Shown here: piece by piece, positions 39,974 to 48,233 of the stretch
Numbering within the stretch: the stretch's first letter is position 1
How the letters are laid out: the number at the start of each line of letters is the position of its first letter
Notes under the pieces: generated by a model
The model's input: only the letters and a program-made list of their open reading frames with translations
Database searches by the model: none
Told to the model about the DNA's origin: nothing
Program-made: the position numbers and the translations under genes
Assembly: GCA_934230325.1 (NCBI GenBank)
Contig: CAKQEP010000011.1
Span: 1 to 58,347, forward strand
Direction: 5' to 3'
Length of the DNA: 58,347 nucleotides
From: an uncultured Clostridia bacterium
GTDB lineage: Bacteria; Bacillota; Clostridia; Christensenellales; CAG-314

Positions 39974-41731
39974 CTAATTTTTGCCTTTTTTGACGGCTAT
40001 CACCATTCTGTCGTGGTCGGAATAGTCTTTAAAAACTTTTACGTCGTACTGCTCGCTAAATAATGCGGGAACGGTTTTTCCTTCGTCAAAACCTATTTCC
40101 ATATACAAAACGCCGCCGTCGGTAAGACGCGCCGCCGCTTCCTTCGCGAGTATGCGGTAAAAATCGAGCCCGTCTTTGCCGCCGTCCAACGCCGCGCGCG
40201 GTTCATAATTTTTTACGCCGTCGTCCAACGTATCTATTACCGCCGTCGGAATGTACGGCGGGTTGCAAACGATGGCGTCAAACTTGCCTTTGACCTTTTT
40301 AAACATATCGCTGCGTACAAACCGTACCCTTTTTGCATTGACCTTTTTTGCGTTGGCTTTTGCGACTTTTAACGCGTCTTTGCTCACGTCCGCAAGCAAA
40401 ACTTTTGCGGTGGCCTTTTTTGATACGGTCAAGCCTATACAGCCGCTACCGCAACACAAATCCAAAACTTTTTTGGGGTTTGCCTTTATTACTTTTTCGC
40501 ACAGCAACTCCGTTTCCTGTCGGGGAATAAGCGTTTTTTTGTCCACGTAATAAAAATACTCAAAAAAGGGCGCGGTACCTATCGCGTACTGCAACGGTTT
40601 GCCTTCGCTCGCCTCTTTAAGCCGTTTGCGAGCCTTTGCAAGCCAACAAAAACTTATCTTTAGTTTGGATTTGTCTACGCCGTCTTTGAGATTGAGCAAT
40701 CCTTCCGCCGCCCATTCGGCGTTTAAAACGTCCATATCGTATTCTTTGAGCAAACCCTTGATATGCTCCAAAAACTCGGCGTAAGTGATAGGCGCGGGAA
40801 AACTCTGCTCCTTTATCGTTTGGTCCGAATCCATCTCCAAAACTTTGAGAAAGGACGTTATCGCAACTTCGCACATGTCTTCCGTCGGCTCGCGCGTCGT
40901 TATTTTTTGCATTTGCTTGCCCAACCATTTGAGAGGTTGCCAAAACTTGCATTCGGTCTCTGCCAAACCCATAAGAACTTCGTAACTTATCGCCGCAACG
41001 ACGGGTACGAAGGCAAGGTTTATCAAAAATCTTATCCACTTTTTGTCAAAGTACGCCAAAAAACCTACGGCTTTAAAAATTATCGCCGCTATCATACCCA
41101 CTATCACCGACAACAAAAATACAAATACGATAAAGGAAGTACCGCACCTGTCGTGGTGTTTGCTGCTTGCCATTACGTTTTGTACCGTGAGTTCCTTTTC
41201 TGCTTCAAAACAGTTTATGGTTTTGTGTTCTGCGCCGTGATACATAAACACGCGCTTGATTTCCTTATTTTGCCCCACCGAAACAAAGTAAAGCGTCATA
41301 ATAATCAGTTTTGCCGCTTCCTGAATAGCAACTATCGCAACGGGTGAAAGACTGACTTTAAAAATGCGGTTTATCCACTCGGGAATGCTCGCCGGCAACC
41401 ATATGAAAAGAAAAACGGCAATAGCAAAACCCAACAGCATGGATATTGCCATCGCTATTTTAAAACCCTTTCCGTCGCCGGTGGTCACTTCGTCCTCGCC
41501 GGCTACTTCCGCAGAACGGGTAAGCGTCTTTGTGCCTAATACGAGATTGCTTACCATATTTACCACGCCGCGTACAAAAGGTATCTTGTTTATCTTTTTT
41601 TGTTTTGGGATTCGCTTTGCTTCCAAACGTATTGCGCCGCTTTCGTCCCTGACGGCTAATGCCATTGCGGTTGCTCCGCGCATCATTACGCCTTCCATCA
41701 CCGCTTGTCCGCCGATTTTTGTTTTCGCCAT
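39974..41731 (-). CDS. prmC: Fusion of YqhQ (DUF1385) membrane protein and PrmC release-factor methyltransferase
   Basis: The 585-residue protein joins two genes that are separate neighbours in many Bacillota. Residues 1-300 are DUF1385/YqhQ: GGQAVMEGVMMRG at the start, several membrane segments (about 92-112, 130-152, 198-222, 235-258), and the metal-like YHGAEHKTINCFEAE (164-178). Residues about 315-585 are PrmC/HemK: an N-terminal helical domain, PRQETELL (404-411), SAM-binding DLCCGSGCIG (424-433) and the catalytic NPPY (490-493). The frame is continuous, with no internal start with SD. PrmC methylates the GGQ glutamine of release factors; prfA follows. The fusion ties this cytosolic enzyme to the membrane. 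Confidence 0.95.
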   Translation of the reverse strand: MAKTKIGGQAVMEGVMMRGATAMALAVRDESGAIRLEAKRIPKQKKINKIPFVRGVVNMVSNLVLGTKTLTRSAEVAGEDEVTTGDGKGFKIAMAISMLLGFAIAVFLFIWLPASIPEWINRIFKVSLSPVAIVAIQEAAKLIIMTLYFVSVGQNKEIKRVFMYHGAEHKTINCFEAEKELTVQNVMASSKHHDRCGTSFIVFVFLLSVIVGMIAAIIFKAVGFLAYFDKKWIRFLINLAFVPVVAAISYEVLMGLAETECKFWQPLKWLGKQMQKITTREPTEDMCEVAITSFLKVLEMDSDQTIKEQSFPAPITYAEFLEHIKGLLKEYDMDVLNAEWAAEGLLNLKDGVDKSKLKISFCWLAKARKRLKEASEGKPLQYAIGTAPFFEYFYYVDKKTLIPRQETELLCEKVIKANPKKVLDLCCGSGCIGLTVSKKATAKVLLADVSKDALKVAKANAKKVNAKRVRFVRSDMFKKVKGKFDAIVCNPPYIPTAVIDTLDDGVKNYEPRAALDGGKDGLDFYRILAKEAAARLTDGGVLYMEIGFDEGKTVPALFSEQYDVKVFKDYSDHDRMVIAVKKGKN

Positions 41732-41805
41732 AAAAATCTCGTTGTTTTGCGACTTTTTATCGTTAAGCCTAAACCTAAATTATACTTTTTGCGTACTCTT
41801 AGGCT

Positions 41806-41834
41806 ATTATACCAAATAAAAAATTTTTATGCAA
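41806..41834 (-). promoter_or_regulatory. Promoter of the yqhQ/prmC-prfA genes
   Basis: Minus-strand TTGCAT (41834-41829) and TATAAT (41811-41806), 17-bp spacer. A second TATAAT lies at 41784-41779. Confidence 0.65.
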
Positions 41835-41840
41835 CAAAAT

Positions 41841-41863
41841 AGCGCAGAAGTTTGATCTGCGCT
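41841..41863 (-). terminator. Terminator-like hairpin after rpmE
   Basis: An 8-bp stem AGCGCAGA / TCTGCGCT (41841-41848 with 41856-41863), followed on the minus strand by ATTTTG, 18 bp past the rpmE stop. Confidence 0.6.
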
Positions 41864-41881
41864 TTGCTTTTGCCGATAAGA

Positions 41882-42085
41882 CTATATACCGTAACGTTTT
41901 TTAAATTTGTCAACTCTGCCGCCTGCGTCAACCAACTTTTGTTTTCCCGTAAAGTAGGGGTGGCATTTGTTGCAAATTTCTACCTTGATGACGTCACCCT
42001 TTTTGGTGGTGCCGGTAACAAATTTTTCCCCACAAGCGCACTCGACAGTGACCTCGTGATAATCGGGATGGATTTTTTCTTTCAT
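41882..42085 (-). CDS. rpmE: 50S ribosomal protein L31 (zinc-binding form)
   Basis: The 67-residue protein has the Cys ligands of the zinc (C+) type, Cys16, Cys18, Cys37 and Cys40 (VECACGEKF and EICNKCHPYFTGKQ). It starts KEKIHPDYHEV, as expected. GAGGTGAT precedes the ATG and lies inside an AGGT-GATT-ACCT dyad that could partly hide the SD. A strong TTGACT-N17-TATAAT promoter is just upstream. Confidence 0.97.
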   Translation of the reverse strand: MKEKIHPDYHEVTVECACGEKFVTGTTKKGDVIKVEICNKCHPYFTGKQKLVDAGGRVDKFKKRYGI

Positions 42086-42119
42086 AGGTAATCACCTCAC
42101 AAACAAATTCAGCCTTGCT

Positions 42120-42148
42120 ATTATATAACATACAAAAAAAATAGTCAA
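42120..42148 (-). promoter_or_regulatory. Promoter of rpmE
   Basis: Minus-strand TTGACT (42148-42143) and a perfect TATAAT (42125-42120), 17-bp spacer. Confidence 0.8.
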
Positions 42149-42210
42149 GGGTTTTTACAAACTTTTTTTAGCAATCTTTGCGCCCGACGCCTCAACGCCG
42201 ATTTTTGATT

Positions 42211-43251
42211 TTACAAAACTCCCAAATACGCAAGAATCAACGCCGTCGTGTTTTTTAAGCCGTCGTAGTGCGTGCGTTCCATACCGTGACTTGCGTGTAC
42301 TCCCGTGCCTACCAACGCTCCGACAATGTCGTTGCCGCCGCGCCACATAGCCCCTACGTCGCTACCGTAAAACGGGTAAACGTCTACGGCGTATTTTAGG
42401 TTGAGCCGCTTTGCGTGGTCGATAAGTTGGTTGGTAAAATCATAGTCGTAAGGTCCGCCGCCGTCTTTTGCGCAAATGCTGACGTCGTGTTCCGTACAGT
42501 TGAGGTCAAGACCTATGCAACCCATATCCACCGCCAACATTTTGATAAGTCCGTCGGGAACGAAAGCCGCGCCGTGACCTACTTCCTCGTACATCGTTAT
42601 TAAAGCCTTAAAACCGTGTTTCAACTCGATTTTGTTGTCTTTTATGTACTTAAACGCCGTCAAAATGCACGCGACGCTGGCTTTGTCGTCGATAAAGCGG
42701 GATTTTAAATACCCGCTCGGCGTAACTACGGTTTTTGTGTCTATGCAGATATAGTCGCCGCTGTTTATGCCGAGTTTTTTTACGTCGTCGGCGTTTTTGA
42801 CAACTTCGTCAAGCCTGACGTACATGTTGGCGTCGTCGCGCGGGCGGGACTTTGCGTCGGGGTATACGTGGCTGGACGGACTCTTGCAAAGTATCGTACC
42901 CGTAAACTTTTTGCCGTCGCGGGTGATTACCGTGCAGTACTCCCCGTCAAGCGTCGGCAACTGCGGACCGCCCAAAACGGTAAAACACAAACCGCCCTTT
43001 GAGTCTATGCTCCTTACCATTGCGCCCAACGTGTCGGTGTGAGCGCACGCGCCGAGATAACCGTCGTTTTTGCCTTCTACCGTCAAAACCGCACAACCTT
43101 TGTTTGTCAACTCAAACTTTGCACCGACTTCTTCCGCCATAGTTTTGAGTAGCGGCATAACTTCCTTGTAGTAACCCGTCGGACTCGGCGTATTAAGCAA
43201 TTTTGTCACCGCGTCAAACAAATAATTTTTGTAACTGTCTAAATCTCTCAT
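42211..43251 (-). CDS. M42 family metallopeptidase (glutamyl aminopeptidase-like)
   Basis: The 346-residue cytosolic co-catalytic metal aminopeptidase has the first metal ligands His71 and Asp73 in GACAHTDTLGAM, FIDDKAS (about residue 192) holding the bridging Asp, MYEEVGHG (about 223) with the catalytic Glu, and GVHASHGMERTHYDG near the C-terminus. Length is standard. It would trim N-terminal residues from peptides, for instance those imported by Opp. GAGG precedes the ATG. Confidence 0.93.
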   Translation of the reverse strand: MRDLDSYKNYLFDAVTKLLNTPSPTGYYKEVMPLLKTMAEEVGAKFELTNKGCAVLTVEGKNDGYLGACAHTDTLGAMVRSIDSKGGLCFTVLGGPQLPTLDGEYCTVITRDGKKFTGTILCKSPSSHVYPDAKSRPRDDANMYVRLDEVVKNADDVKKLGINSGDYICIDTKTVVTPSGYLKSRFIDDKASVACILTAFKYIKDNKIELKHGFKALITMYEEVGHGAAFVPDGLIKMLAVDMGCIGLDLNCTEHDVSICAKDGGGPYDYDFTNQLIDHAKRLNLKYAVDVYPFYGSDVGAMWRGGNDIVGALVGTGVHASHGMERTHYDGLKNTTALILAYLGVL

Positions 43252-43389
43252 AAAAACCTCTTTATTTGCTTTTTTTATTGCTTATCTTGTTTATTGTACC
43301 ACTTTGCCGTTTTTTTTACAACTTAAAGACGGCGGCAACGACAACTTTTTTTGCGCGCGTCTTGATTTTTGCGCTTTGTATTCGTTTTG

Positions 43390-44388
43390 TCATCTCAACC
43401 GTTTAAGCGCAGAATCGGATAGTTTTTCGGGAACCAACCGCTTTTCTGACAAACGGTACAAGGTTTTTTTGCCGCGTATCGTCGGCATATATATTTTTTG
43501 AAGCGCGGAAAGTTTGCCGATAAACTCGTCTTGCAAACTTTGCGGCTCTATTATTTTAACTTTATCGCCAAAGGTGACTAATTTGTTTATCAAAAAATCG
43601 TCGTTGGGTAAGGTTGCGACGGCGCGGTAGTCCGTACCCTTTTTTATTATGCTGTCCTCGCCCAACCACTCCGCTACTTCTACTACGGCGCGATTGTCTA
43701 CGGCAAGCGTAACCGTTATTTTTTGCTTTTCTTCCACAAAAGAGTTTAATGCGGTGGCGTTTACGTCTATTATTTGCGGCGGAAAAACGTCGTCGGTCAA
43801 ACTTATGCCCACGATGCGGTTGAGTTTAAAAAATCTGAAGTCCTGCCGCATATCGCACCAAGCGTAAACGTACCATATATTGTCCTTGTACACAAAGTTG
43901 CAAGGGTAAACCGTTCTGTCCGTCTGCTTGCCTTCCTTGTCCATATAGGTTATCTCGGTGACGAGGCGATTGCTTATGGCTTTTTGCAAGGCTTTGAATT
44001 TGTTTTCAAACGCGGGAGAAAAACCCGTGTCTATTATTACCTTGTCGCTCAACGTATAGTGAGCCCCCTGCGCGCTCTTTAATCCTTTGAGTTTGTCTAT
44101 TATGCTGCGGTTTACGTCGTCGACGGGTAAGGACTCGACGGAATTTATCAGCCTTTCGTACTCCGTAGAAGTAAAAAACTGCGCGGTCATTTTGTAACTG
44201 TCTATTATCCCGTACCCGCCGTACCGACCGCGATAAGTTATCACGGGAACGCCGCCTTCGCTCAACGCTTCTACGTACCTGATGACGGAACGACGCGACA
44301 TTTCGTATTTTTCCGCAAGTTGCATAGTGGTAACTCTTTTTGAAGTGAGCAACGTATTCAATATACCCACGACAACGCCTATCTGCAC
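43390..44388 (-). CDS. WYL-domain transcriptional regulator (YafY-like)
   Basis: The 332-residue protein has an HTH_11-type helix-turn-helix at about residues 8-55 (VTTMQLAEKYEMSRRSVIRYVEAL), a WYL domain at about 145-215 (NIWYVYAWCDMRQDFRFFKLNRI) that in relatives senses nucleic-acid or nucleotide ligands, and a WCX-like C-terminal domain. The start is GTG at 44388 with GGAGG six nt upstream. It is divergent from the 61-residue gene; a 16-bp dyad between them may be its operator. Confidence 0.92.
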   Translation of the reverse strand: MQIGVVVGILNTLLTSKRVTTMQLAEKYEMSRRSVIRYVEALSEGGVPVITYRGRYGGYGIIDSYKMTAQFFTSTEYERLINSVESLPVDDVNRSIIDKLKGLKSAQGAHYTLSDKVIIDTGFSPAFENKFKALQKAISNRLVTEITYMDKEGKQTDRTVYPCNFVYKDNIWYVYAWCDMRQDFRFFKLNRIVGISLTDDVFPPQIIDVNATALNSFVEEKQKITVTLAVDNRAVVEVAEWLGEDSIIKKGTDYRAVATLPNDDFLINKLVTFGDKVKIIEPQSLQDEFIGKLSALQKIYMPTIRGKKTLYRLSEKRLVPEKLSDSALKRLR

Positions 44389-44455
44389 AAAAAACCTCCG
44401 TTTATTTTTTGTTTTTGCGGCAATAATTACCCCGAGAAGTTTAAAAAATCGCGGC

Positions 44456-44480
44456 GTTTAAAGCCGCAACCGCTTTAAAC
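44456..44480. repeat. Inverted repeat in the WYL gene upstream region
   Basis: GTTTAAAGC (44456-44464) and GCTTTAAAC (44472-44480) form a 9-bp stem with a 7-nt loop, 68 bp before the WYL start. Apart from this and the dyad at 44585, the 308-bp gap 44389-44696 shows only AT-rich sequence. Confidence 0.45.
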
Positions 44481-44584
44481 CGATTTGCCCAAAAAAACGA
44501 TAGCGACGCGTCGGGATAAGTTTTTTGCAAAACTAAAGCAAAAACAAAAAAATATAAAATTTTGCAAATTTATTTTACTATATA

Positions 44585-44600
44585 TGACAAACAGTTGTCA
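44585..44600. promoter_or_regulatory. Palindromic operator candidate
   Basis: TGACAA-ACAG-TTGTCA is a 16-bp dyad between the divergent WYL regulator and the 61-residue gene, about 97 bp before the latter. Confidence 0.5.
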
Positions 44601-44696
44601 ACTTTTTTGTGTTAATATGCGGTTGTAAAAACAAAACAAACCGCAAAAACGCAACAAATTGCAAGGATAAATCTAATATCGAGGAGGTAAAAAACC

Positions 44697-44882
44697 ATGA
44701 AAACCAAAAAATACGACATTAAAAAAATCTACCAAAAACTTATCGACGACGAGATTCCGCAAAGTTACGTCGATTTTATCGTTTCGCGCTGTTCCGTAAG
44801 GTATATGACGGCGGAAGAATATCAAAAAGTCAACGCCGCAGATTTTGCAACGGTCTACCCGCGTATGGCGGGCAAAGCATGA
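44697..44882 (+). CDS. Small protein of unknown function (61 residues)
   Basis: A strong GAGGAGGT lies upstream of the ATG, which is the main reason to accept this gene. The product is hydrophilic, with a helical N-terminal half (IKKIYQKLIDDEIP) and a compact C-terminal half ending in YPRMAGKA. There is no signal peptide, membrane segment or recognised motif. It ends 28 bp inside the 3' end of the convergent murG. It is divergent from the WYL regulator and shares an operator-like dyad with it, so it may be that regulator's target. Confidence 0.65.
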   Translation: MKTKKYDIKKIYQKLIDDEIPQSYVDFIVSRCSVRYMTAEEYQKVNAADFATVYPRMAGKA

Positions 44883-45898
44883 TTTTTTGCCGTTTGCTTT
44901 AAAATTTCCGTTATTTTAGGCGTGCCGTCCGCCTTTTGGCGGCGCGCGGCGTCTTTAAATACGTATTTGTTTTTTTCAACGTACCTTACGACGGAAACAA
45001 GGTCGTCGGAGTCGGAATCGAAAATTTTTCCGCAACCGACCTCGCAAAAATATTTTGCGTTTTGCAGTTGCTCCCCCCTGCTGCCCTTTTTGAGCGGTAT
45101 GACTACAAAGGGAACGCCCGCCGCCGTCAACTCAAACAACGTGTTTGCGCCGCCCCGCGTGACACAAAGAGAGGCGGCTTTGTACAAATCGAATATATTG
45201 TCTACAAACTCCGCGCTACGCACGCCGTCGGCGCGTATTTTTTTGCCTTTTCCCGTGACGACGAATATATCAAACTCGTTTTTTAATGCGGGCGCAACGT
45301 CAAAGGCAAGGTCGTTGAGTTGAACTGCTCCCAAACTGCCGCCCAAAAACAGCAAAACGGGCTTTTTTCCGTCAAACCCCATAGTTTTAAGTCCGTTTTT
45401 AGCGTCTGCAGAGTATATTTGTTTGCGTAAAGGCGCGCCGACGCAGACGGAATTTTTCCATTTTGTCGTGGGAAAAGCAGTGAGTTTCAAGACGTTTTTG
45501 CCGCCGCACAACTTGTTGGCAAGCCCTACCGATATATCGCTCTCGTGAACAACGACGGGGATTTTTAAACTTTTTGCCGCCGCAACGACGGGCAAACTCA
45601 AGTACCCGCCTTTTGCAAAAACTACGTCGGGACAAATACTTTTGAGCTGTTTTTTGCAATACGTAATGCTTTTTGCAAGACAAAACGGTATCGCTAAATT
45701 TTTGAGCGTAAACTTGCGCGCAAACTTGGGAGCGGAAATTTTTACGTAATTTGCGGCGGTCTGCGATTTTACAAGCGATTTTTCTATGCCGTCGCCGCCA
45801 AAATACCAAACTTTGTCGGTCTTGTCAAGATTGTTTATCAACGCTACGTTGGGAGTTACGTGACCTGCCGTACCCCCGCCCGCAAAAACTATTTTCAT
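44855..45898 (-). CDS. murG: UDP-GlcNAc:lipid I transferase
   Basis: The 347-residue membrane-associated glycosyltransferase makes lipid II for peptidoglycan. GGGTAGHV (7-14), FAKGGYLSLPVV, VHESDISVGLANKL, LFLGGSLGAVQLN and the C-terminal TRGGANTLFELTAAGVPFVVIP with PLKKGSRGEQLQNA are the expected donor- and acceptor-site motifs. Length is normal. It stands alone and not in the usual mur/fts cluster. There is no SD; a TATACT box ends 6 nt before the ATG, which suggests leaderless translation. Confidence 0.95.
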   Translation of the reverse strand: MKIVFAGGGTAGHVTPNVALINNLDKTDKVWYFGGDGIEKSLVKSQTAANYVKISAPKFARKFTLKNLAIPFCLAKSITYCKKQLKSICPDVVFAKGGYLSLPVVAAAKSLKIPVVVHESDISVGLANKLCGGKNVLKLTAFPTTKWKNSVCVGAPLRKQIYSADAKNGLKTMGFDGKKPVLLFLGGSLGAVQLNDLAFDVAPALKNEFDIFVVTGKGKKIRADGVRSAEFVDNIFDLYKAASLCVTRGGANTLFELTAAGVPFVVIPLKKGSRGEQLQNAKYFCEVGCGKIFDSDSDDLVSVVRYVEKNKYVFKDAARRQKADGTPKITEILKQTAKNHALPAIRG

Positions 45899-45904
45899 AT
45901 TTTT

Positions 45905-45910
45905 AGTATA
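45905..45910 (-). promoter_or_regulatory. -10 box of a leaderless murG promoter
   Basis: Minus-strand TATACT lies 6 nt before the murG ATG, so transcription would start at the start codon. No good -35 hexamer is seen at 16-18 bp. Confidence 0.45.
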
Positions 45911-46051
45911 CGCAACGACTTCCGTTTTAATTAAAAAAACGGCAAAGTCGCCTTCCTTTGCCGCCGCTTTTTGTTTTGAACGGTTTTTTTTACAAAAAAG
46001 CCTTTGCTTTTGTCGATTGCAATACTTTTTTGCAAACGTATGCGGTTTTGG

Positions 46052-46080
46052 TTGACTAAAACTCTCCTTTGTGGTATTAC
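46052..46080 (+). promoter_or_regulatory. Promoter of the YbaK-like gene
   Basis: TTGACT (46052-46057) and TATTAC (46075-46080), 17-bp spacer, giving a leader of about 12 nt that still contains the SD. Confidence 0.65.
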
Positions 46081-46098
46081 GGTCGGGAGAGGTTTTTT

Positions 46099-46569
46099 AT
46101 GTCTATACAAAAAGTAAGAGAATATTTTGAAACGCGCGGCGTAGCGGACAAAATTATGGAATTTGACGTTTCTTCCGCCACCGTACCGCTTGCCGCCGCC
46201 GCTCTAAACACGCAACCGTGCCGCATTGCCAAAACTTTGTCTTTTGATATAGGCGGCGCTCCCGCAGTCATCGTTATGGCGGGTGACGCGCGCGTAGACA
46301 ACGCAAAATACAAGGCGTTTTTCGGCAAAAAAGCCAAAATGCTGACGGCAGAAGAAGCCGAAACGCTGATAGGTCACAAGGTGGGCGGCGTATGCCCCTT
46401 TGCCGTAAATCAAGGCGTAAAAGTTTATCTCGACAACTCGCTCAAACGCTTTGAAACGGTTTTTCCCGCTTGCGGCAGCGCAAACAGCGCCATAGAACTC
46501 ACTCCCGACGGTCTTGCCGACCTCTCAAACTGTCACGACTGGATAGACGTGACCAAAACGGCGGAATAG
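46099..46569 (+). CDS. YbaK/aminoacyl-tRNA deacylase domain protein
   Basis: The 156-residue protein matches the YbaK/ProX-like deacylase fold: IAKTLSFDIGGAPAVIVMAGDARVDN (about 45-70), the central Lys after the first strand pair (Lys46, matching the catalytic Lys of YbaK), and VGGVCPFAVNQGVKVYLD near 100-118. Free-standing members hydrolyse misacylated tRNAs such as Cys- or Ala-tRNA(Pro). The start at 46099 is preferred because GGGAGAGG lies just upstream; the frame is open to 46069. Confidence 0.88.
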   Translation: MSIQKVREYFETRGVADKIMEFDVSSATVPLAAAALNTQPCRIAKTLSFDIGGAPAVIVMAGDARVDNAKYKAFFGKKAKMLTAEEAETLIGHKVGGVCPFAVNQGVKVYLDNSLKRFETVFPACGSANSAIELTPDGLADLSNCHDWIDVTKTAE

Positions 46570-46627
46570 CCGCTCTTTTGCGGTTGGTTGTCGGAAAAAA
46601 GCGGGCGACGGTTTTGTCCCCTTTTGG

Positions 46628-46656
46628 TTGACAGCAACGGTTTAATTTGTTATATT
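46628..46656 (+). promoter_or_regulatory. Promoter of the cyclodeaminase-like gene
   Basis: TTGACA (46628-46633) and TATATT (46651-46656), 17-bp spacer, with a leader of about 78 nt. Confidence 0.75.
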
Positions 46657-46741
46657 AAACGTATACGCGGGACTTTATCGAGGCTAAAATCACGCAAACC
46701 CACAACCGACAAAAAAAGCAATAAAAATTTAAGGTGGCACT

Positions 46742-47365
46742 ATGTTTAAAGATTTAAAAATCGTTGATTTTATCGACCAACTCAATTCTTCTGCGCCTAC
46801 GCCCGGCGGCGGCGGCGTTGCGGCTCTCAACGGAGCGGAAGCGTGCGGACTGACTATGATGGTATGCAACGTCACCGTCAACAAACAACTCACCAAAGGA
46901 CTCGAACCCGACAAAGAGTTGGTAAAAACCGCTCTCGTCGCTTCTGCGCTTCAAAATCAGTTGTTTGCGCTTATGGACGACGACGCCGACGTATTCGGTC
47001 AACTTATGCAATGCTACAAACTTCCCAAAGACACGGAAGAACAAAAAGAAACTCGCCGTCAAGCCATTCTCGACGGTTGCAAAAACGCCTGCAATCCCCC
47101 CAAAAAAACCGTTAAGTCCTGCTTGCAGTTGCTCGACCTCGTTAAAACGGCGGTCACGCGCGGCGACAAAGGAGTGATTTCTGACGGATACCTTGCGGGG
47201 AGGCTTGCGATAAGCGCGTTGTGGGGCGGCATTTACAATTTGAGAATAAACGCCGCAAGCATAAAAGACAAAGCGTTTGCCGACGATTTGTATGCGATAG
47301 TTGCCGATACGGAAAAAAAGATTGCGGTCTTTACCGCAGAAGTTTTGGATAAGTGTCCGCTTTAA
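46742..47365 (+). CDS. Cyclodeaminase/cyclohydrolase family protein (FchA-like)
   Basis: This 207-residue protein of the formiminotransferase-cyclodeaminase C-terminal family is all-helical. The N-terminal SSAPTPGGGGVAALNGAEA (16-34) is the signature folate site of the family. Such proteins convert 5-formimino-THF to 5,10-methenyl-THF or hydrolyse methenyl-THF. Together with the gcv operon it points to folate one-carbon flow from glycine or histidine. AAGGTGG lies before the ATG. A bidirectional terminator follows. Confidence 0.88.
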   Translation: MFKDLKIVDFIDQLNSSAPTPGGGGVAALNGAEACGLTMMVCNVTVNKQLTKGLEPDKELVKTALVASALQNQLFALMDDDADVFGQLMQCYKLPKDTEEQKETRRQAILDGCKNACNPPKKTVKSCLQLLDLVKTAVTRGDKGVISDGYLAGRLAISALWGGIYNLRINAASIKDKAFADDLYAIVADTEKKIAVFTAEVLDKCPL

Positions 47366-47438
47366 ACTTTAAATTTTGACTGCTTGACGCTTTTTGCAAA
47401 AAATTGCGTTTTAAGCGTTTAAACACAACAAAAAAACG

Positions 47439-47472
47439 CCCGCCGCAACGGAACTTTAAACCGCGCGGCGGG
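47439..47472. terminator. Bidirectional terminator
   Basis: CCCGCCGC (47439-47446) pairs with GCGGCGGG (47465-47472); T-runs lie on both sides (TTTTG on plus, seven T on minus). It separates the convergent cyclodeaminase-like and M23 genes. Confidence 0.75.
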
Positions 47473-47526
47473 TTTTGTTTAGGCTCGTTTAAAAAGCCGC
47501 TATTTTTTGACGCATTGACCGTGTAC

Positions 47527-48162
47527 TTAAAACTCTATTACGTCGCGAGGATTGACGTATGCGCCGTCTTTCAAAATTTCCAAGTGAAGGTGCGCGCCTT
47601 CCAAATTTTCGAAGGAAGCGGTGGTGTCCGTAGTGCCTATTTTGTGTCCTCTCTCCACTTCCTGACCGACCGTGACCGTCACGTCCTCGCCCAAACTGCA
47701 ATAGCGGGATACGTATCCGTCGTCGTGGGTGATTTCTACCGTGTACCCCATACCGAAGTCGTTGGTCACTTTTGTGACTTTTCCGTCGTTTATCGCAAGC
47801 ACTGCCGTACCCTTTTCTGCAATTAAATCAATGCCGTTGTGTACGCTGTACTCGTTGAGCGTCTTTTTGTAAACGAGAACGTATTCGCTGTCGCGGGAGT
47901 AGTCCATACCGACTGTATAGGTAGAAATAGGCGAAAGGTACTGCTTTTTTTCGGGAATTTTGATAGGCGGCTCGTCGGGTACGCCCGTCTGACCGTTGCC
48001 CGTCACGCTACTGTCGCCCCCTACGGGCTTGTCTATTTTCTTTTTGCCGTTGAGAGCGAGCGCAAGAACGCAAGCGGCAACGGCGCATGCGACGATAATT
48101 ACCAACGCCAGATTTTGGCGCAGAAATCTGCCAAAAGAACTGCTTTTTTTGTTTTTTTCCAT
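47527..48162 (-). CDS. M23 peptidase, SpoIIQ-like
   Basis: The 211-residue protein has a cytosolic N-terminus, one membrane segment (about 17-37), a Pro/Gly linker and a LytM/M23 domain (about 95-205). Zinc ligands are complete: His108 and Asp112 (SVHNGID) and HLH at 191-193. This architecture is that of SpoIIQ, the forespore protein of the engulfment/feeding channel; the clostridial form has an intact site, as here, unlike B. subtilis. Neighbouring spmA/spmB support a sporulation role. A general cell-wall endopeptidase is the alternative. Confidence 0.8.
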   Translation of the reverse strand: MEKNKKSSSFGRFLRQNLALVIIVACAVAACVLALALNGKKKIDKPVGGDSSVTGNGQTGVPDEPPIKIPEKKQYLSPISTYTVGMDYSRDSEYVLVYKKTLNEYSVHNGIDLIAEKGTAVLAINDGKVTKVTNDFGMGYTVEITHDDGYVSRYCSLGEDVTVTVGQEVERGHKIGTTDTTASFENLEGAHLHLEILKDGAYVNPRDVIEF

Positions 48163-48233
48163 AATAAATCTCCTTTTTTGATAATATTTTTGACTATTTT
48201 AAAGTTTTTAAACGGGCGGCGGCAAACTTTTTT

